This document shows positions 6,039-12,799 of a DNA stretch of 16,573 nucleotides, one piece after another (the first letter of the stretch is position 1; every line of letters begins with the position of its first letter). The position numbers were made by a program, and so were the translations under genes. Location of the stretch: NCBI GenBank assembly GCA_014523525.1, contig JAATVL010000030.1:1-16573 (forward strand). The letters are read 5' to 3'. Under the pieces are notes generated by a model that saw only the letters and a list, made by a program, of their open reading frames with translations, searched no databases and was not told where the DNA came from. The stretch comes from Nitrososphaerales archaeon TH703 (GTDB lineage Archaea; Thermoproteota; Nitrososphaeria; Nitrososphaerales; Nitrososphaeraceae).

Positions 6039-6911
6039 ATGCCTAAAATTCATTATGTCTTATACCCATCATTAATATTGATTTTAGTTACTTTTTTTAT
6101 CTCTGTTGCATTATCACAAAATGTTACTAACATCGGTAATGTCAATTCGTCCATTATTCGTGCTGGTAAAATAAATGACTCTACAAATATAACTGTAATT
6201 GATACTGTAGGTGATATAGATTGTTCCAATAACCTACCTGCTCAAGTTGAAAAGGATAATCCTACACTCTTTATTGCTTTAGGAGACCTTTGCTACAAAA
6301 AAGATCTAACCAACGTTAAAAATACTTACGCTGATCTCAAGAACGAAAACAAATTAGCTTGCTTAATAGGCAATCATGACTCAGAAGAAGATGGGAATTC
6401 AATAATTTTAAAACAAACAGAAGAATACTGTGGAGACCATTGGTATCGTAAAATTGCTAATGATACGACCTTATTAATTGGGCTAAATACAAATGGAGAT
6501 ACTATATCGCAAACGAAATGGGGACAGTCATTGGTAACAAATGCGACATTGATGAAAGGAGTCAAGAATGTGTTCTTACTGGCTCATAAACCTGCGCATA
6601 CACCGCCCCAGTCACATCACCCCGCAGAAAATTCAACAATCCGGATGATCTCAAATATCGAAAGTAACATATCAAAAAGTATTCAGATTTATGAAATTGC
6701 TGGGCACAATCATTTTATGGCCGAATCAAGCGATGGTCGCTGGTTTATTACTGGAGCTGGCGGTAGAAGTCACTATGAAGGATCAACTAGCTCAGAATGG
6801 CCTTTTGTGAACAAGATAGACTATGGGTACCTACAAATCAGAATAAATAATACGGATGGCAAGGTTCTGAGTACTCAGTTCTATGGATTGGATGGAAGAC
6901 TGATTCATTGA
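6039..6911 (+). CDS. Secreted calcineurin-like metallophosphoesterase
   Basis: The 290-residue protein has an N-terminal hydrophobic segment (residues 8-26, ending ALSQN), a signal peptide or anchor, then the motifs of a binuclear-metal phosphoesterase in order: VGDID (57-61, first metal Asp), LGDLCY (81-86), GNHD (111-114), LAHKPAH (181-187) and GHNH (222-225). The form VGDID...C instead of the usual D-x-H is also seen in purple-acid-phosphatase-like relatives. Many NxS/T sequons fit export. It likely hydrolyses phosphate esters outside the membrane; the substrate is unknown. It is transcribed divergently from the zinc-ribbon operon across a 159-bp AT-rich gap. Confidence 0.9.
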   Translation: MPKIHYVLYPSLILILVTFFISVALSQNVTNIGNVNSSIIRAGKINDSTNITVIDTVGDIDCSNNLPAQVEKDNPTLFIALGDLCYKKDLTNVKNTYADLKNENKLACLIGNHDSEEDGNSIILKQTEEYCGDHWYRKIANDTTLLIGLNTNGDTISQTKWGQSLVTNATLMKGVKNVFLLAHKPAHTPPQSHHPAENSTIRMISNIESNISKSIQIYEIAGHNHFMAESSDGRWFITGAGGRSHYEGSTSSEWPFVNKIDYGYLQIRINNTDGKVLSTQFYGLDGRLIH

Positions 6912-7066
6912 TGTGTGATAGGTTTTATCGTAAAAATATTGTTTGTCAGGTCGTGCATGTGAGGAGTTTATAAAAACGCACGTTCTGCTCCTCCATTGCT
7001 CGCAAGAGTAACAATTGCATCAATTTAGTTTAAATGGTATTTGTTCCTAACTGACGAATCTGATCC

Positions 7067-7486
7067 TTATTCACCCATAATTTGTAGTATCACATTTCTA
7101 TTCCTGGGTCTTGTATCCATTTCTAACAAAACTATTTGCTGCCAGGTTCCCAACGCCAATTTACCATATATTACTGGAACAGTTAAGCTTGGTCCTATCA
7201 ACGATGCCCGGATATGAGAGTGACCATTTCCGTCATGCCAAGTATTATCGTGCTTATATTCCATATTTTTTGGTACTATTCGGGACAGCATTTCTGGAAA
7301 ATCGTGAATGAGTCCTGGTTCATATTCAATAGTTGTTATTGCCGCAGTCGATCCTGAAATAAAAACAGTAACTAGTCCATTTTCAATATTGCTCTCTTTT
7401 ACTACATTTGATAATTCTTCAGTAATATCAATAATATCATCTTCTCCTTTGGAACTTACCTTAATTGTTTTAGATACAACCTTCAT
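7067..7486 (-). CDS. yjbQ: YjbQ / UPF0047 family protein
   Basis: The 139-residue length and the conserved block WHDGNGHSHIRASLIGPS (residues 83-100) followed by GTWQQIVLLEMDTRPRNR (113-130) identify the UPF0047/YjbQ family. Members are small cytoplasmic proteins forming trimers; some are annotated as 'secondary thiamine-phosphate synthase' because they can supply ThiE-like activity in bacteria, but the true role is uncertain. His 84, 89 and 91 and the C-terminal Asp/Glu form the conserved putative metal site. The start is ATG 7486, preceded by GGTGG 13 nt upstream and a TATA-like GTATATAG further up near 7545. It is on the same strand as, and 79 bp after, the SRPBCC gene, probably its own unit. 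Confidence 0.9.
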   Translation of the reverse strand: MKVVSKTIKVSSKGEDDIIDITEELSNVVKESNIENGLVTVFISGSTAAITTIEYEPGLIHDFPEMLSRIVPKNMEYKHDNTWHDGNGHSHIRASLIGPSLTVPVIYGKLALGTWQQIVLLEMDTRPRNRNVILQIMGE

Positions 7487-7565
7487 GTTTAGTAACTTTC
7501 CACCTACTCTACTACTGGTCTGACGTGTAATAAATGGTTGTTACTATATACTAATACACCATGAG

Positions 7566-8018
7566 TCATGGCTCACCTTTTGTTAAATAATTTCCCAATC
7601 TATTAACAAACCATGTCCATCCTTCTGAATGTTCATTATATTGTTGTCTATCATCCTCAGTGAATCCACTATGCCTTAGAATAACTTTTGTCTTCTCCTT
7701 ACCCAGTGATTCAAACCTCCATGTTACAATAGTATCTTTATTAAATTCAGGCTTTGACTGAAAGTACCAAGTATATGATAATTCTCTATTTGGAATAAAT
7801 TTTATAATTTTGCCGTTCATTTCATGATCCTTATCAAGATTATTACCCTCCGATCTCAAGAACTTAAAAGAGACTCGTCCTCCTTCTCTCTTTTCCAAGA
7901 CTGCAATGTCTGGAAACCAGTGAGTTAGCTGATCTTGATCAGATACTGCTGAAAATACCTTTTCAATTGGAGCATCTATTATTATCTCTCGGTTTATTAC
8001 AGTATAGTCGTCACTCAT
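7566..8018 (-). CDS. SRPBCC (AHSA1-like) ligand-binding domain protein
   Basis: The 150-residue protein begins with REIIIDAPIEKVFSAVSDQD, the N-terminal strand and helix of START/SRPBCC folds, and continues with LTHWFPD, a central TWYF and WRFESLG strands. It ends with the helix WTWFVNRLGNYL typical of AHSA1-type (Activator of Hsp90 ATPase homolog 1-like) proteins. The fold is a single hydrophobic cavity; in prokaryotes most are of unknown ligand. The ATG overlaps the stop of the ArsR gene by 4 bp, so it is the second gene of a regulator/SRPBCC operon, a pairing very common in bacteria and archaea. Its role is probably in small-molecule binding or stress response under that regulator. Confidence 0.9.
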   Translation of the reverse strand: MSDDYTVINREIIIDAPIEKVFSAVSDQDQLTHWFPDIAVLEKREGGRVSFKFLRSEGNNLDKDHEMNGKIIKFIPNRELSYTWYFQSKPEFNKDTIVTWRFESLGKEKTKVILRHSGFTEDDRQQYNEHSEGWTWFVNRLGNYLTKGEP

Positions 8019-8323
8019 CTTTTTACAACCTTCTGATTCTCCAAAAATTCCTTTAAACTTTTAAGGTTATAATCCCACATTCCAGCAAAAAAATTCATCA
8101 TTTCAAGTGCCTTTTCCTTGTTTAAGGAATAAATTCTATTCTTTCCAACCTTCTGTTCTAAAATCAAGTCAGAATTTTTGAGAATTCGTAGATGAATAGA
8201 TACCGCAGGCAGAGAAAATTGAAAATGCTTCGAAATTTCGGTAGGCGTCATATCTCTTTCTTTTAACAAAAGCAAGATTTTTCGCCTACTTGAGTCGGAA
8301 ATTGCCTTCCAGGGAGATTCCAT
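8015..8323 (-). CDS. ArsR-family winged-helix transcriptional regulator
   Basis: The 102-residue protein is a single winged HTH domain: helices at about residues 6-34 (AISDSSRRKILLLLKERDMT), then PTEISKHFQFSLPAVSIHLRILKNSDLI, in which SLPAVSIHLRILK (37-49) is the recognition helix, and a wing EQKVGKNRIYSL. There are no Cys, so it is not a classical thiol metal sensor and likely senses another signal. It is the first gene of an operon with the SRPBCC gene and is transcribed divergently from the VOC gene. A TAGTTAA/TTAACTA inverted repeat lies 6 nt before its start, over its own TATA region, suggesting autoregulation and control of the VOC gene too. Confidence 0.92.
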   Translation of the reverse strand: MESPWKAISDSSRRKILLLLKERDMTPTEISKHFQFSLPAVSIHLRILKNSDLILEQKVGKNRIYSLNKEKALEMMNFFAGMWDYNLKSLKEFLENQKVVKR

Positions 8324-8329
8324 TTATAT

Positions 8330-8355
8330 TAGTTAATTAATTAATTATTTAACTA
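8330..8355. promoter_or_regulatory. Inverted-repeat operator candidate in the ArsR/VOC divergent promoter
   Basis: Perfect 7-bp arms TAGTTAA (8330-8336) and TTAACTA (8349-8355) are separated by 12 bp of TTAATTAAT-type sequence. The site starts 6 bp before the ArsR ATG, covers the ArsR TATA region and sits just upstream of the VOC promoter. Binding of the ArsR dimer here is inference; the low complexity of the spacer weakens the case. Confidence 0.45.
8343..8351 (-). promoter_or_regulatory. TATA-like box for the ArsR/SRPBCC operon
   Basis: Read on the minus strand the sequence is TTAAATAAT, centred about 24 nt before ATG 8323, at leaderless spacing and inside the inverted repeat. Confidence 0.4.
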
Positions 8356-8368
8356 TTTACATAATGAT

Positions 8369-8376
8369 AAATATAA
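8369..8376 (+). promoter_or_regulatory. TATA-like box for the VOC gene
   Basis: AAATATAA is centred about 24 nt before ATG 8396, so the mRNA should be leaderless. Confidence 0.45.
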
Positions 8377-8395
8377 TAAGAAATAAAATGATAAT

Positions 8396-8869
8396 ATGAA
8401 TGAAGTAAAAAAAATTCCAGAAGGCTATCATTCGATTACCCCTGCTCTCATAGTGAAAAATGGAGATGCAGCAATAGAATTTTATAAAAAAGGATTTGGA
8501 GCTGAGGAACGAAGTCGTATGAAAAGTCCTGATGGTAGGGTTGCACATGCTGAACTAAAGTTAGGTGATTCTGTCTTTATGTTGTCAGATGAATATCCGG
8601 AGATGAAGTGTCATTCACCTAACTCAATTGGCGGAAGTCCAGTATCCATGTATGTATATGTCGAAGATGTTGATTCACTTTTCGATAAAGCAGTCTCTGC
8701 AGGTGCCAAAGTTTTGGATCCTGTAAAGGATCAATTTTGGGGAGATCGTCATGGTCGGCTAGAGGACCCCTTTGGACATTTGTGGTCCATAGCAACTCAT
8801 AAAAAAGATCTTTCAGAAGAGGAAATGAAAAGTGCTGCGGAAGCAGCGTTTTCGCAAATGTCAAAGTAA
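8396..8869 (+). CDS. VOC (glyoxalase/bleomycin-resistance-like) protein, PhnB-like
   Basis: The 157-residue protein contains the paired beta-alpha-beta-beta-beta modules of the vicinal oxygen chelate superfamily: SITPALIVKNGDAAIEFYKK with GFGAEE, then GRVAHAELKLGDSVFMLSDE, then VSMYVYVEDVDSLFDKAVSA, and the C-terminal FWGDRHGRLEDPFGHLWSIA. These blocks are the signature of the PhnB-like (COG2764) subgroup. Its members are usually uncharacterised; some bind a metal and act on small molecules. The family name in phosphonate operons is historical and does not imply phosphonate use here. It is divergent from the ArsR/SRPBCC operon, a frequent gene neighbourhood, and so is probably under the same regulator. 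A T-rich stretch follows the stop. Confidence 0.9.
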   Translation: MNEVKKIPEGYHSITPALIVKNGDAAIEFYKKGFGAEERSRMKSPDGRVAHAELKLGDSVFMLSDEYPEMKCHSPNSIGGSPVSMYVYVEDVDSLFDKAVSAGAKVLDPVKDQFWGDRHGRLEDPFGHLWSIATHKKDLSEEEMKSAAEAAFSQMSK

Positions 8870-8870
8870 A

Positions 8871-8890
8871 TTTTCATTTTCTTATTTTGT
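8871..8890 (+). terminator. T-rich terminator after the VOC gene
   Basis: Immediately after the stop the coding strand has four runs of four T (or close) within 20 nt, a weak archaeal T-rich terminator. Confidence 0.35.
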
Positions 8891-9089
8891 TGTTAGAATT
8901 GTTCACTACTTGGGATTCATTAGGAATAATGAGCTCCACTGTAAATAATACTCCTTTGGTCTGCATTATTGTTCGATATGATTGTCTATTTGTTTTGTAA
9001 TTGTAATTTAGTAACAAAAACTTGAATTTGATACTATATATTGTTGATAAATTAATCTAATCCTACGTCTAAGTACAAGTCTGGTTAAT

Positions 9090-9452
9090 ATGGCGTATAT
9101 AGTAATCAATTTTGCGGGTGACGTGTTACTAGCCCAAGCTGTTAAAAGTTATCTCTCATCACAGGATGTAGTCTCAAGTATTTATATGATACCTGAAGGT
9201 GATGAGATGAGCATATCATTAGAAAAAAATAAAGAAAGAAATGGGAGCAGCCTGATTAAAGAAATTCTACGAAATTATTTAGATTCACATAATCTAACCA
9301 GATATAAAATCATGGAATTGGAGAATATTCTCACCGTGGGGATTCCAAAAAAGATTGAAGAAATCTCAAATCTTCTCATGTGCGAAATATGTGGTTGGAG
9401 GCTAAATACGGAAGAGGAATTACTAATCCATCGAAGGACTCACTGGATTTAG
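9090..9452 (+). CDS. C2H2 zinc-finger protein of unknown function
   Basis: The 120-residue protein ends in a canonical C2H2 finger, C98-x2-C101-x12-H114-x3-H118 (CEICG ... LLIHRRTH), directly before the C-terminus. The N-terminal 90 residues form a small alpha/beta region (YIVINFAGDVLLAQAVKSYL, then IYMIPEG and a long helix) that I do not recognise. A single C-terminal finger with an N-terminal domain is found in several thaumarchaeal proteins and suggests RNA, DNA or protein contacts. The ATG at 9090 is the first in frame; ACTATATAT about 50 nt upstream may be its promoter, leaving a short leader. It is followed 62 nt later by the barrel-like protein on the same strand, which has its own TATA box. 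Confidence 0.8.
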   Translation: MAYIVINFAGDVLLAQAVKSYLSSQDVVSSIYMIPEGDEMSISLEKNKERNGSSLIKEILRNYLDSHNLTRYKIMELENILTVGIPKKIEEISNLLMCEICGWRLNTEEELLIHRRTHWI

Positions 9453-9478
9453 ATGGAGCTGTAGCAAAAGTATTAACA

Positions 9479-9488
9479 TATATTTAAT
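9479..9488 (+). promoter_or_regulatory. TATA box for the barrel-like protein
   Basis: TATATTTAAT is centred about 31 nt before ATG 9515, and only about 22 nt before the in-frame TTG 9506. This supports ATG 9515 as the start. Confidence 0.5.
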
Positions 9489-9514
9489 AGAATGACAAAA
9501 TTTGCTTGTTTTTC

Positions 9515-10741
9515 ATGAATGGTGCGATATTAGTCATTTTCCTTGGTTTTGGTATATTTTGTTTTTTATTAATCCAACCCCTTCTTTCTTATCCAACTCC
9601 ATTCTCCATTTTTTCTTTTCTCCAAAATGATATTCATCTTTTCTCAAACACCATAAGACAGCAGGAAACAATACAAGAAATAAGTGCAGAAAACGGTATT
9701 AAAAATGGTAATAATATTGATGTAGCTACATCAAGAGAGGCTGCTTCTAGAGATATTACTGTTGGGCTCTGGACTCCTATTAATACCAGTTTTGCTCTTC
9801 AGCATTTAAAAGGCGAGGAACAGGAAAAAGCAATGGATACACTTCTCAAAAAAGGCTATCGGGAGTATTATTATGTAATGAATAACTTTGAAGATCCTAA
9901 ATCTCTGAAAATGACAGAAGATTTACTAGAAACTGCAAATAAGACGAATCTAAAAATAATAATCATTCTCCTCCCACCGTCCGAAGGTGGACCTGATACC
10001 AGTTACGATTGGAAAGGATGGATTAAATATTTTAACTCTCTTGAAAAGAAATATCCAAAGCCATTTGAGGGTTTTACAATTGATGATTTTAACTGGATAA
10101 GTACAAGAACAGATACAAAATTCAAGAATAATGTAGATTTTATGGAATATTCCGGGCTCTCTGAATTGCTTAAAGATAAAAGCAAGGACGTTAAGTTTTA
10201 TCCAACAGTATATTTTGAAGGGCGAAAAACTGGAATAGTTGTAAAGAAATACGACAACTTCATTGATGGCTTAGTTGTGGCTAGCGGGTGTTATTATAAT
10301 GTGTCAACTTTGGAAAGGCAATTGCATATATTCTCAGAGATTTTTAAAAAACCGATTCGGTATATAGTATACCCTACCATAACCTATAATTATTCTAAGC
10401 TCGATTACAGTCCTCCTTCAGATCGTCTCATAATGGCTACATTATCAATCGCGTCAAATTCCTCAGATGGACTAATAATTTGGCGAGATCTGGATAATCC
10501 AGTAATACAGGAACATATGAACAATAGACATGATAAACAATATCTCTCGGATATCTCAAACTCTAAAGAAAAACAAGTTAGGGATGAAAACATAGACAGT
10601 ACTATCAAGTTATCTGAAACAAAGAACGTACATAATACCTGCAACGGTTGGTCTAAAAAATATAATGACGCATATGATAAGTGGATCAAATTACCAGCAG
10701 AAAAAGATCATGATGATTGGGAAAAAAAGATACTATATTAG
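9515..10741 (+). CDS. Membrane-anchored or secreted protein with a glycosidase-like TIM-barrel pattern
   Basis: The 408-residue protein has an N-terminal hydrophobic anchor (residues 3-25, VIFLGFGIFCFLLIQPLL). A low-complexity linker precedes alternating strands and helices: ITVGLWTP, GYREYYYVMNNF, NLKIIIILLPPSEG, FEGFTIDDFNWIS (about 185-197), VKFYPTVYFEGR, FIDGLVVASGCYYN, PIRYIVYPTITYNYS and DGLIIWRDLD. This layout is like a (beta/alpha)8 barrel of glycoside-hydrolase type; the paired Asp in TIDDF at the end of a strand is where catalytic acids usually sit. I do not recognise an exact family, so the enzymatic role is inference. The C-terminal ~80 residues are charged and contain one Cys. 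ATG 9515 is preferred to TTG 9506 because of the TATA spacing. Confidence 0.65.
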   Translation: MNGAILVIFLGFGIFCFLLIQPLLSYPTPFSIFSFLQNDIHLFSNTIRQQETIQEISAENGIKNGNNIDVATSREAASRDITVGLWTPINTSFALQHLKGEEQEKAMDTLLKKGYREYYYVMNNFEDPKSLKMTEDLLETANKTNLKIIIILLPPSEGGPDTSYDWKGWIKYFNSLEKKYPKPFEGFTIDDFNWISTRTDTKFKNNVDFMEYSGLSELLKDKSKDVKFYPTVYFEGRKTGIVVKKYDNFIDGLVVASGCYYNVSTLERQLHIFSEIFKKPIRYIVYPTITYNYSKLDYSPPSDRLIMATLSIASNSSDGLIIWRDLDNPVIQEHMNNRHDKQYLSDISNSKEKQVRDENIDSTIKLSETKNVHNTCNGWSKKYNDAYDKWIKLPAEKDHDDWEKKILY

Positions 10742-10821
10742 TGAGTAGAAATCTTCAGATTAGTTAATTTACTAATTTATAGAACTGGTGACTCCTATTC
10801 TATTTGTTAGATTATAGTATT

Positions 10822-10858
10822 TATCTTTGATGATCTATGTAAATTCACTTCAAAGATA
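10822..10858. terminator. Inverted repeat between convergent genes, possible bidirectional terminator
   Basis: Perfect 9-bp arms TATCTTTGA (10822-10830) and TCAAAGATA (10850-10858) flank a 19-nt loop. The element lies 80 nt after the barrel-like gene and 3 nt beyond the stop of the convergent patatin gene. It has no long T run, so mRNA 3'-end protection or protein binding is as likely as termination. Confidence 0.45.
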
Positions 10859-10860
10859 GA

Positions 10861-12045
10861 CTATTGTTTTAGGATGTCAAATGCCCTAGTCTCGCCTTGT
10901 CTAATTAGTTCCTTAATTGTGTTAACAGAAAAATCAGCATTTTGTAGGTAATATGGAGCCGCTGGAATAGTTCTGGTAATTCTATTTAGTTTTAGGATTT
11001 TGGCACCATATTTTTCAACGAGTATTGAATGTTCCTGAGTAATATAATTAATTTTGTCTTTATCTATTTTTGATTGATCAGATTCCTGGAATATATCATA
11101 TAATGTTTCAATTAAATTTACTTGCCTGGTGATAAGTCTTGACATTTTTTCAAGGCTTTGAGTCTTATCACTAAACATAATATCTTTAGCTCTTGACATA
11201 ACTTCACTCAAATTTGCAGGAAGCTTGTCTATTTTTTTCCGATAATTTTCCACAACAAAAATATTTTTATTTTTACTTGGAGACGCTATCATTACTTCGC
11301 GTATTGGTGTGTTACTCAATAGGGATCCATCCCAGGCAAAAGTACCATCACTCACTTCCACCCAAGGAAATCCATATTGAGGATACCCTATAGTAGCGAG
11401 AAGGTGCTTCATCTCAATATGTTTCTTGTAGCTATCAAATATTAGTGGTTCAGCAGTAAGTACGTCAACTGCGGTAATTATCAGACGAGTATTAATGTTA
11501 CTATTACTATCGTTGGGATTATTCTGTTGGGTCTTTGGAGAAAGTTTTTTAAAATCAACATACTTCTTGATTGTATTACTCAAGACAGAATTGTCATACA
11601 CATAAGTCCATTTCCACGGTGGTTGAACGTACTCCTGCATTTGTGACGATTTTGGATTAGAATTATTGAAATTAAACCATCTTGGTACAAAAAAACTTGG
11701 AACTCCAAAAAATGCTGCATTTAAAGAGGCTGCTGGTGATCTCTTCAATATAGCTTGATATTTATGATAGTCGAAATCAAAGGTGAAAATATCTGGTATA
11801 ATATTGTAGCTGCTTCTCGCCAAATCCAACCAAAAACTCTCTAGATCCTTCTCAGGCTTATCATTTATGCTGCCTGCAGCTATTGCTCCGTTAATGCCTC
11901 CTATTGAAGTTCCCGCTATTATGTCAAATTTTATATTTTTCTTTGCAAAGGCTTTGAAAACTCCACATGCAAAAGCGCCAAGGGAACCACCACCCTGCAA
12001 TACTAGTACATTTTCAACACCTTTCTCATGCTTATGATTAATCAT
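10861..12045 (-). CDS. Patatin-like phospholipase
   Basis: The 394-residue protein is a serine lipid acyl hydrolase of the patatin family (Ser-Asp dyad). The oxyanion loop is QGGGSLGAF (residues 17-25), the nucleophile elbow GTSIGG (45-50, Ser 47), and the catalytic Asp lies in AWDGSLLSNTP (Asp 239, in place of the DGG/DGA of other members). After the catalytic domain comes a C-terminal helical part (about 270-394) seen in the longer prokaryotic members with a DUF3734-like tail. There is no signal peptide, so it acts inside the cell on lipid or lysolipid acyl chains. That is odd for an archaeon, whose membrane lipids are ether-linked, and suggests action on other esters. ATG 12045 follows GATTATTT at leaderless spacing. 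It is convergent with the barrel-like gene. Confidence 0.92.
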   Translation of the reverse strand: MINHKHEKGVENVLVLQGGGSLGAFACGVFKAFAKKNIKFDIIAGTSIGGINGAIAAGSINDKPEKDLESFWLDLARSSYNIIPDIFTFDFDYHKYQAILKRSPAASLNAAFFGVPSFFVPRWFNFNNSNPKSSQMQEYVQPPWKWTYVYDNSVLSNTIKKYVDFKKLSPKTQQNNPNDSNSNINTRLIITAVDVLTAEPLIFDSYKKHIEMKHLLATIGYPQYGFPWVEVSDGTFAWDGSLLSNTPIREVMIASPSKNKNIFVVENYRKKIDKLPANLSEVMSRAKDIMFSDKTQSLEKMSRLITRQVNLIETLYDIFQESDQSKIDKDKINYITQEHSILVEKYGAKILKLNRITRTIPAAPYYLQNADFSVNTIKELIRQGETRAFDILKQ

Positions 12046-12210
12046 TACAGTTAGTTGAATTACAAATAATCTTAACCTTTCTTTCTAAAAAGTGGAAAAA
12101 TGTTAAAAATTGATTATGCGGATATCACAAACCAGCCCTCATACGTTTTGACAAGCTATGGCAAGTTTACCTTTTAATAACAATTATTTAACCTAAATTA
12201 ATAGATAAAC

Positions 12211-12218
12211 TATTAAAA
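12211..12218 (+). promoter_or_regulatory. TATA box for the small secreted repeat protein
   Basis: TATTAAAA is centred 26-27 nt before ATG 12241, the textbook spacing for a leaderless archaeal mRNA. It argues for ATG 12241 rather than the TTG at 12238. Confidence 0.55.
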
Positions 12219-12240
12219 CAATGTTGTCCATGTAGTTTTG

Positions 12241-12516
12241 ATGAAAAAAGAACTCTATATTGGAACCGTAACTTTCGTGTTGGTGATTGCACTAATCTAT
12301 ATGCCAACAGGGTATGCACAAAATCTGACAACAAACGCTTCAAATATGATGGGAAATGCCAGCGCAAATGCAAATCAGACTGGAGCAAATATTATGAATA
12401 AGACTGGTGAAGTGATGAATAAGACTGGTGAAGTGGGTCAAAAAATTGCTGGAGGAGCCGCTAACCTTTTGGGTAATGCCAGCGAAAAAATTAAAGAAGG
12501 GATAGGAGCGAAGTAA
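12241..12516 (+). CDS. Small secreted Asn/Gly/Ala-rich repeat protein
   Basis: The 91-residue protein has a signal peptide (basic MKKE, hydrophobic core at residues 7-20, GYAQ cleavage region near 26). The mature part is low in complexity, Asn-, Ala- and Gly-rich, with several NxS/T sequons (NLTT, NASN, NASA, NQTG, NKTG twice, NASE) that could be glycosylated outside an archaeal cell. The unit MNKTGEV is repeated in tandem at residues 52-58 and 59-65, and GNAS occurs near both ends. The second half (EVGQKIAGGAANLLGNASEKIKEGIGAK) reads as an amphipathic helix, reminiscent of LEA-like stress proteins, but similarity is only compositional. A T-run terminator follows the stop. Confidence 0.8.
   Translation: MKKELYIGTVTFVLVIALIYMPTGYAQNLTTNASNMMGNASANANQTGANIMNKTGEVMNKTGEVGQKIAGGAANLLGNASEKIKEGIGAK
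12394..12435 (+). repeat. Two identical 21-bp tandem repeats inside a secreted-protein gene
   Basis: Positions 12394-12414 and 12415-12435 are identical. They are in frame and each encodes MNKTGEV. Perfect identity at all third positions indicates a recent duplication. Confidence 0.9.
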
Positions 12517-12531
12517 CTATCATCTTTACAA

Positions 12532-12538
12532 TTTTTTT
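12532..12538 (+). terminator. T7 terminator after the secreted repeat protein
   Basis: A run of seven T starts 16 nt after the stop, with no clear hairpin before it. The rest of the gap up to 12800 is AT-rich and holds no gene I can support. Confidence 0.5.
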
Positions 12539-12799
12539 GTGGTCAATTGAATAAGTTAAATTATTCAAAAGAAGGTATCAATATCAATACTGCGAGATGG
12601 ATAGATATTCCAGGCTTGAAATTGGGATAAATTAGGCTTATAATGATCTTTAAATATAGAATTAGAATTATCAATGTATAATTTCAAATACTGTTTCCTC
12701 GAATAGTATAATAATAAAATATATTAATTCAAGTTTAATTAAATAATGGATGTTAGTTAATTACTCGTTTAATGTGAATATTTTTCTGGAGAAATATGA

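Noticed and set aside
6960..7040. Short minus-strand frame (IVTLASNGGAERAFL) and GAGGAG/CTCCTC arms after the phosphoesterase gene
   Set aside because: The frame is under 20 codons with stops close on both sides, and the 6-bp arms are too far apart and too short to call a structure.
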